Shown here: one piece after another, positions 58,296-64,000 of the stretch | Position numbering within the stretch: position 1 is the stretch's first letter | How the letters are laid out: every line of letters begins with the position of its first letter | Assembly (NCBI RefSeq): GCF_014633365.1 | Contig: NC_068345.1 | Location: 14,640,058 to 14,704,057 of the forward strand | DNA from: Diospyros lotus | Lineage: Eukaryota > Streptophyta > Magnoliopsida > Ericales > Ebenaceae | Length of the DNA stretch: 64,000 bases | Direction: 5' to 3' | Made by a program: the position numbers and the translations under genes | The notes under the pieces: model-generated | Told to the model about the DNA's origin: nothing | The model's input: only the letters and a program-made list of their open reading frames with translations | Database searches by the model: none

Positions 58296-59447
58296 TCATA
58301 GTTTCTCACGCTTGTAATTGAAGATACACATATTTTTCCTCCTGTGATGGAACACACCCAAATCATAACTTAAATGGATATGGGCAACACCATAGGAAAC
58401 ACATTGCATCAATTTCATCTTTATAGTCACCAAACTAAATTAGAGCAAGACACCTAACATAAACTAGTGTGATTGCTTGGTTTACCCATACTATCCAAAA
58501 CGGCTGAGCATATGACTACCTTAAGGTTCAATCAAGTAATGGCAAACTTAAGAACCAAATCCATAGTATCTCCCTATCAATGGCTTACAAGTATGCTTCT
58601 ACTCATCACTATCTCCAATCTTGATCAATACACACCTTGTTACATGTACATGGTGAGCATCTACCTCAAAATCTTCAATCTCTTTCTCATCCCTAAAATA
58701 CTCTAATGAGTCTTAACTACATGGTCCCCCACTCTCAAGTAGATTACTAGACTCATGGTCAAGGTTAAGGAACATTTAATGCCTATGATGAAAATTGTTG
58801 AAGATTGAAGAAGAGATGAAATTTGGGAAGAAGGAGAAGCATAGAGAGAGAAAGAAGCCCAAAAGAAACAAAGAGAAAGGAGATTATTTCAGCGAAGAAT
58901 CAATAACTTTTACTCAATCAATCAAAAACATATTTTCAGATTGCACTGAGTCCATATATATAGTCTTGATAAAAATCCTCAAAAGAGCTAAAACTCTTTA
59001 AAACTATTCTTACCTAATATAGAAACCTAATACCAGTTAAATTCTATTAACAATCCACTAAGAGTCTTAATAAAATTAAACACATAGATAAAATCAAAAA
59101 CTCCAGTCACAAAAAACTGGTATCTTTATTTTCTTTGATTCCTATCAAACCCACCCTTTTTTGGCAACAATTAACTCATCAGATAGAAGAGGTACTAGAA
59201 TACCAAGTGCCAAGAGAACAGCTGTTTGGAAGAAAGACTGTTCCTTAGCAATGCAATTGCAAGAAATTGATTGACAAGTAGCCTTACTAACTTTACTATC
59301 TCTACGGCTGAATGAAAGGAGCAAAATTGATGAGTATCAGCAATTTGGGATGACATTTGTTAAGGACAAGAGGTCCTATAATATTTCTCTATCTCCAATG
59401 CTTAATGACAATATTCTCTACGGCCTTAGCGGAATGCATAGTTGTCA
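58296..59447. other. Intergenic DNA with an LTR-like sector on the minus strand
   Basis: At 58790-59140, read on the minus strand, an AT-rich promoter-like part (CTATATATATGG near 58950) leads to a CT-rich leader and ends CTTCAACAATTTT. This looks like an LTR end, but no partner or TSD was found. Nothing else recognised. Confidence 0.3.
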
Positions 59448-60524
59448 AAGGCGCATTTTGGCACAAAGGTGCTTGGAGCTTGAGGAACAGTCTTTTTGGA
59501 GGTGAGGCATAAATTTATTCAAAATTTGTATAAAAATACGTACAAATCATTCTTTTCAATATATACCAGTAAAGAGCTAAAATGTGAACTCATAGAATCA
59601 CAAATAGCCAACATTATATTACTATATATGACAACTAATATTACTTCAACCACCATAATAAGTTAAAAACAACTAGTAGTATTTCAAGAAAGTAATAGAA
59701 CTCCAAAACAACAAAATAAATAAATAAATAAAATTAGAAGAAAGAAAAACATAAAATTGCTTTATTGTAACATAAATTCAGTGAAAAAATAAAGAAAATC
59801 TGTGAAGTGTGATGCGTGAATAAATAAAAAAAGAAGGGGAAAAAATTTGTGTAAAAATGCTTATATTGATGAAACTTGCAGGAAGAACATAATCATAGGG
59901 ATCCAAAAGTTTGTATAAATACTTGTACTGAGGGATCTTGCTAAAACCTCAAAGGTGGTCTTTTGGTCTTGGGGTTTGAAGTGTTCATTGAAATTAAATA
60001 AATGAGAGAGAAACTTGATGTCAAAATCAAATTTAAGCAAATTACATCAATATGTCAGGCAGAATATAAAGATAAAATAACAAATAAAGAAACAAAAACA
60101 GAAATCTAAACAGTGAAAACCAAAAAAAAAAATCAATAAAACACAAACGACAAAAAAAAGAAAAATAGTCACCAGAGGTAGTTGCCTGCCTCCAACAACT
60201 GCCAGTGAAAAGTAGGTTTAAAAGCAAGGCCCACGCACTGGTAGCCTTCTGGAGAATGAACTCACTTGTGGGTAAGGTTGTACGCACATGCCAGCAAGTG
60301 GGCCATCCGGCAGACCTCCAGCTACCTTCCTGCTCATCTCTCACCAATCTACGCAATTATGCTTTCATATTGATAAAAAACAGATACTTCAATGACAAGT
60401 CATGCTAAAGCCTCTCAGAAATTTGAAAAAAAGAAAAGCAAAATATTACTTAAGTGCAAAACGGGGTGCACCTTGCCTCAGCTGTGCAGAGGCACCCTCA
60501 GCTAAGTTTTGTGTAACAATAAAT

Positions 60525-60872
60525 TGTCACAACCCAAGGAATCCCCAAGAATATAATAGTAATACGTATTAATGTTCTTTTGGTTGTACTTTTCTGCTAT
60601 AGTTGTTAGTACCTTCAGTTGTAAGCCTATAAATAGGCTGGAATAGTTAGAGGATGATATGTTTTGAATGGTAATGGAATTCAGCCATTTTCCCTCTCAT
60701 CAGTTCTCTCTCAATTTCCCTCTAACCGCTTTCTCTTTCTCTGTAATTCTTCCCCAATTCTTTCTGTAACTCTCCCCCAATTCTTGTTGTATATCCCCCT
60801 CTTTCAGTCTAATTTCCCTCGATTTCTTCCAAATTTCTATTCAAACCCTAGGCAAACCCTAGGGTCATGTCA
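60525..60872 (+). repeat. 5' LTR of the gag-only element
   Basis: Contains TATAAATAGG near 60629 and a long CT-rich leader; ends CATGTCA two bases before the primer-binding site. Confidence 0.87.
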
Positions 60873-62197
60873 AATGGTATCAGAGTCGATCGATCCTCAA
60901 TGGTGATTCCAACAATTCTTGCTCTAAGAATTCGAGCGAATTCATTTTCGCTTGATTACAGGACACTTCTCTGTTGATTAATTTACAACGATTCTTGGTT
61001 GCGAGTCCATCAAATCCTATTAATTGATCCAATGAAGCAAAGTTCGGAGATTTTGGCACCAAAGCAGAGATGGGCGAGTTCCAACGATCTAGGCAGCGAT
61101 TTTTGGCAACCTAGGTGAACTCAAGAAACTACAATCAGCCGGTGGTCCTCAGCCAATGGTTAAAATTGCAGTGAGTAAAAAGTCACGAATTAAAGGCAAA
61201 TTCGAGTGATCGAGATCATAGCGACAGCGATCGAATCAGTGGATTGTAGTGGCCCATATCGGCTTGGAATTGTGGATTGCCGATCACAGCAGGTGAAGAT
61301 GATGATCAGCTATTGAGTGCGAAACTGAACGAGTCACAAGAGGCAATTCAAAAAGAAGTGAATTCCGGTGATTCCGGAAAATTCATCAGAGCTAGTGGTT
61401 CTTCGACCATTGGATGATGATTGGGTGAGAAGAAGGCACCTGGCTAGGGGGCGATCATTGAGTCACCATGATCGCGACTTCGATTCTAGCGAGTATATTT
61501 CGGCTGATAATTAAAGCAGGTCCAGGTGAGCAGAGGCGAATTCAGAGCCAAGTTGTCCTCAGCTACTAACTGGGATCTGGACGATTCAGGAAGGTGGTTA
61601 CTAAAGCGGAATTCTTGGCTATTTGACCTAGGCAACTACTGTGAGGCAAGCGATTCTCCAAGGCGACTATTGTGAGGCAATTTCGAACGAAATTCCAATG
61701 AATTTAGAAGTTGATAGTAGGCCAACTTGAAGGCCGAACAAACTCGATCGGGTTTAGGAGGTATCAAGGTTGTCCAGCGGATTAGGCTTACGAAACTTGA
61801 AAAGCGATTTGAGGCAGAATAGGCAAATAGTAGTAGCTGGATCTAGGTTATTAAATCGGATAGTAGGTGACTCTCAAGAAGCTGCAACTAAGTCGGACAA
61901 ATTTAGGAGGAGTTACACAGCATAAGTAGTTTCAAAAGCGAGCCATGAAAGCAAGACTTGAAGACACATGCGCTAAATTCAACAAATAGTTGGACAAAAT
62001 TATGATCATGGTGGCCAAATGAGTTCATATTCGCCTTCCAGCTAAGTTACTTTCTAAGGAGTATTCGAATCCAATTATTCAAAGAAAGAGATCAGATCTG
62101 GCAACAGGTGGAGATCTTGACATTACTCGTCCATGGAGTCAGCCCTCAAAGATAAAAGAAAGCTTTAGATCCATAGTAGGACCAAATCAAGCAAGCA

Positions 62198-63220
62198 TTG
62201 GAAGCATACCTAATGCTTGCAGTTGGCAGACAGCAAATGGAGGTAAAATTAAATCAGGTCAAAGATGAGAGGTTCAATGAAGAACTCAATAACCTAAAAC
62301 AAGAAGGCTCCATAACAGATTATAAGGTCAGGTTTGAGGAATTAAAAACGCTAATGCTCAACTCTCATCCGACCTTGAATAAGTCTCACTTTGTGTTGAA
62401 ATTCATTAATGGTCTTAATGATGCGCTAAGGTCTATGGTGAAAATGATGTGTCCTACCACGGTACAAGCAGCAGCTGAGAAGGTTAGGTTGCAAGAGTTG
62501 GCACTAGAAGCTATTTACAGAAAGCACGGGTTGCTGCCTAAAAGTTATCCTAAGAGCAGCCAACAGATTGAAAGAGCTTCTAAAGCTACAAATCCAATAG
62601 AGCAGGGATCTGAGGAAAAAACAAAGTTGGACTGACCCATTGTAACTAAAGACTCTAGCAAAGAAGACAAATTGGACAAGGATATCGGTGAGGATCACAT
62701 CTTATATTTGCAGAGAGTTGATGAAGTAGCATTGGAAAATAAGGATGGCGATGTAGATAGCTTCCATGCTGCTGATGAGAGCCAGGCATGCAACAAAGAC
62801 TTGGACCAAAGAAAGAAGTAGGAGGCTGAGGACTTGCACAATCCTACTGCTGCTTTAAACATCAATCTTGTTGTTACTTCAAATGGTGTAGACCAATTAC
62901 AGGTGTTGGCTCTAGTAGAAAAGAAGCAATTGAAACTGACTAAACAGGAGAACAACCTTATGGTTCAGAAGATGATGGAAAAGGAAGTTGCTGCCATATG
63001 GTTCAAGAGTTCGGACATTGGAGAAGGGAGCATTGACATGGAGATCCTTGAGGTCTATAGTTTATGTTTAAAGGAGAAAGAAAGCAAGAAGAATCAATCA
63101 GATTACAAAAGCAGCGATTGGATGAATAGTAGGGCTAATAGTTGTAACTTCTTGGGAACAAGAACTCTCTCAAGGAGGGAGGAATTGTCACGACCCCAAG
63201 AATCCCCAAGAATAGAATAG
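62198..63220 (+). pseudogene. Gag-like frame of the non-autonomous element
   Basis: A single register runs from MEAYLMLAVGRQQMEV to the LTR, broken by stops at about 62633 and 62818. The first part has SITDYKVRFEELKTLML and HFVLKFINGLNDALRSMVKM, matching the retrotrans_gag pattern of plant gypsy-type elements (Y..rFEeLk.lml....l.e..fv..FI.GL...l...V). The tail is Lys/Glu-rich and has no CCHC knuckle. Open frame continues upstream of the first Met (DQIKQALEAYLML), so the true start may be earlier. Product cannot be full length. Confidence 0.7.
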
Positions 63221-63534
63221 TAATACGTATAAATGTTTTTCTCTTGGTTGTACTTTTGCTATAGTTGTTAGTACCTTCAGTTGCAAGCCTAAATAGGCTG
63301 GAGTAGTTAGAGGATAAAATGTTTTGAATGATAATGGAATTCATCCATTTTCCCTCTCATCAATTCTCTCTCAATTTCCCTCTGACCTCTCTCTCTCTTT
63401 CTCTGTAATTCTTTCCTAATTCTTTATGTAACTCTCCCCCAATTCTTCTTGTATCTCCCTCTCTTTCAGTATAATTTCCCTTGATTTCTTCCAAATTCCT
63501 ATTCAAATCCTTGGCAAGCCCTAGAGTCATGACA
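63186..63534 (+). repeat. 3' LTR of the gag-only element
   Basis: Partner of 60525-60872; its TATA region has lost bases (CCTAAATAGG). Confidence 0.87.
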
Positions 63535-63575
63535 CCTTGCACCTACGTGCACCTCAAGTGCTCTTTTAATAACTA

Positions 63576-64000
63576 TGGTTGCAAGGATCTATAGTTTTGT
63601 CCACCCAAAAAATGTACTTTGAGATCACTTGAAAGCAAAGTTGTTAAAATCAAGATTTTAAATGAGATTGAAAAAGGGTCCATAAAATCGGATCGTAAAA
63701 TCATAAGATTTTAGAAACAATTAAAAATACTCTTTAATGTATGTAAATACATATTCAAAATGATATGATTTTATATAAAATGAATTAAAATTGTTTAATA
63801 ATATGATTATTACAATTTACAATCGTATTCCTTATGAATAAAGTACGTGTATGTACCTATTTCAAAACAAATTCATCTATTAATTTCAAAAATACTAAAT
63901 AATATGAAATTTCTAAATATTAAGTTCATCTTAAACATCTAACAAAAGTACGCGAGTTTACGAGTTTACAAACCGAGTTTACAGACTAAGTTTACAGTAT
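63576..64000. other. AT-rich intergenic DNA, no gene seen
   Basis: Runs of AAATAC/TTAAAA type and a short tandem of CGAGTTTACA/AGTTTACAG words at the very end (63950-63998). Confidence 0.5.

Larger units (their letters stand above)
60525..63534 (+). mobile_element. Gag-only non-autonomous LTR retrotransposon
   Basis: LTRs 60525-60872 and 63186-63534 (348 and 349 bases) start TGTCAC.ACCC.AAGAATCCCC and end GTCATG.CA. The primer-binding site TGGTATCAGAG is at 60875 and a polypurine tract AAGGAGGGAGGAAT precedes 63186. The interior (2.3 kb) has a gag-like frame but no protease, RT, RNase H or integrase, so movement would need help from another element. The flanking 5-mers (TAAAT, CCTTG) do not match. 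Confidence 0.87.
59448..63575. mobile_element. hAT-like terminal-inverted-repeat element split by an LTR element
   Basis: TAGTTGTCAAAGGCGCATTTTGG near 59450 and, inverted, TTTTAATAACTA near 63562-63573 resemble the ends of a common plant repeat whose termini are GGCGCC-rich (GTGCACCTTGCC at 60464, CCTTGCACCTACGTGCACC at 63535). The 8-mers outside (GGAATGCA and TGGTTGCA) agree at 5 of 8 positions. No transposase frame. Assignment is tentative. Confidence 0.4.

Noticed and set aside
58473..58706. 77-residue plus-strand frame
   Set aside because: No recognised motif, biased composition, and no promoter or splice context.
60042..60356. 104-residue minus-strand frame
   Set aside because: Hydrophobic Phe/Leu-rich tail comes from A-rich runs on the plus strand; no homology or context supports it.
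1..64000. rRNA and tRNA genes
   Set aside because: No rRNA signature was seen. The tRNA-like A and B boxes at 38926-38983 belong to an Au SINE, and the TGGTATCAGAG sites are primer-binding sites, not tRNA genes.

Overview
This is nuclear DNA of a flowering plant, most likely a eudicot. The evidence is GT-AG introns, Au-type SINEs, an RTE-type LINE, plant Ty1/copia and Ty3/gypsy families, a Helitron with a 3' hairpin, and two recognisable plant genes. I cannot name the species. The window is AT-rich and gene-poor. By eye more than half of it is transposable-element sequence, much of it nested.

Layout. 0.3-1.35 kb: GC-rich minisatellite-like repeats and a probable LTR-type promoter remnant. 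2.76-4.11 kb (minus): an intronless seven-bladed WD40 gene of the plant JINGUBANG type, broken by one extra base. 5.3-13.2 kb: a three-layer nest. A decayed copia element (TSD TATTA) holds a chromovirus-like solo LTR (TSD CATCA), which holds a 3.0-kb Helitron (A|TC...CTAG|T). 13.6-16.6 kb: a hAT-type element (8-bp TSD TTTCTTAG) holding a second LTR of the same chromovirus family. 17.4-17.8 kb: a MULE-like foldback MITE. 18.2-26.4 kb: two inverted, diverged copies of one retroelement leader and LTR, rich in TTGAC motifs. 27.3-31.9 kb: a structurally complete Ale/Retrofit-like copia (minus, TSD ATTTG) with a broken reading frame.

32.96-44.25 kb (minus): nine phase-consistent 3' exons, 545 residues, of a SAC-domain phosphoinositide phosphatase of the plant SAC2-SAC5 group, with the catalytic CX5R motif. 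Its introns hold an RTE LINE plus a second truncated copy with a 24-bp TSD, an Au SINE and a solo LTR. No 5' exon was recognised between 44.25 kb and the window end, so the next intron exceeds 19.7 kb or the gene is truncated.

45.7-58.3 kb: a gypsy element with its own LTR pair. One LTR carries a SINE. The body holds a Tork-like copia, which itself holds a second copia (TSD GATAT). The gypsy protease region is joined in frame to pieces of starch synthase II, and a TRIM-like mini-element (TSD CTTAT) later inserted into that starch synthase fragment. 59.4-63.6 kb: a hAT-like repeat enclosing a gag-only LTR element.

The cellular genes are not an operon or pathway. The WD40 gene and the SAC phosphatase look independent. 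The main story is serial transposon insertion, with gene-fragment capture by a gypsy element and possibly by the Helitron.
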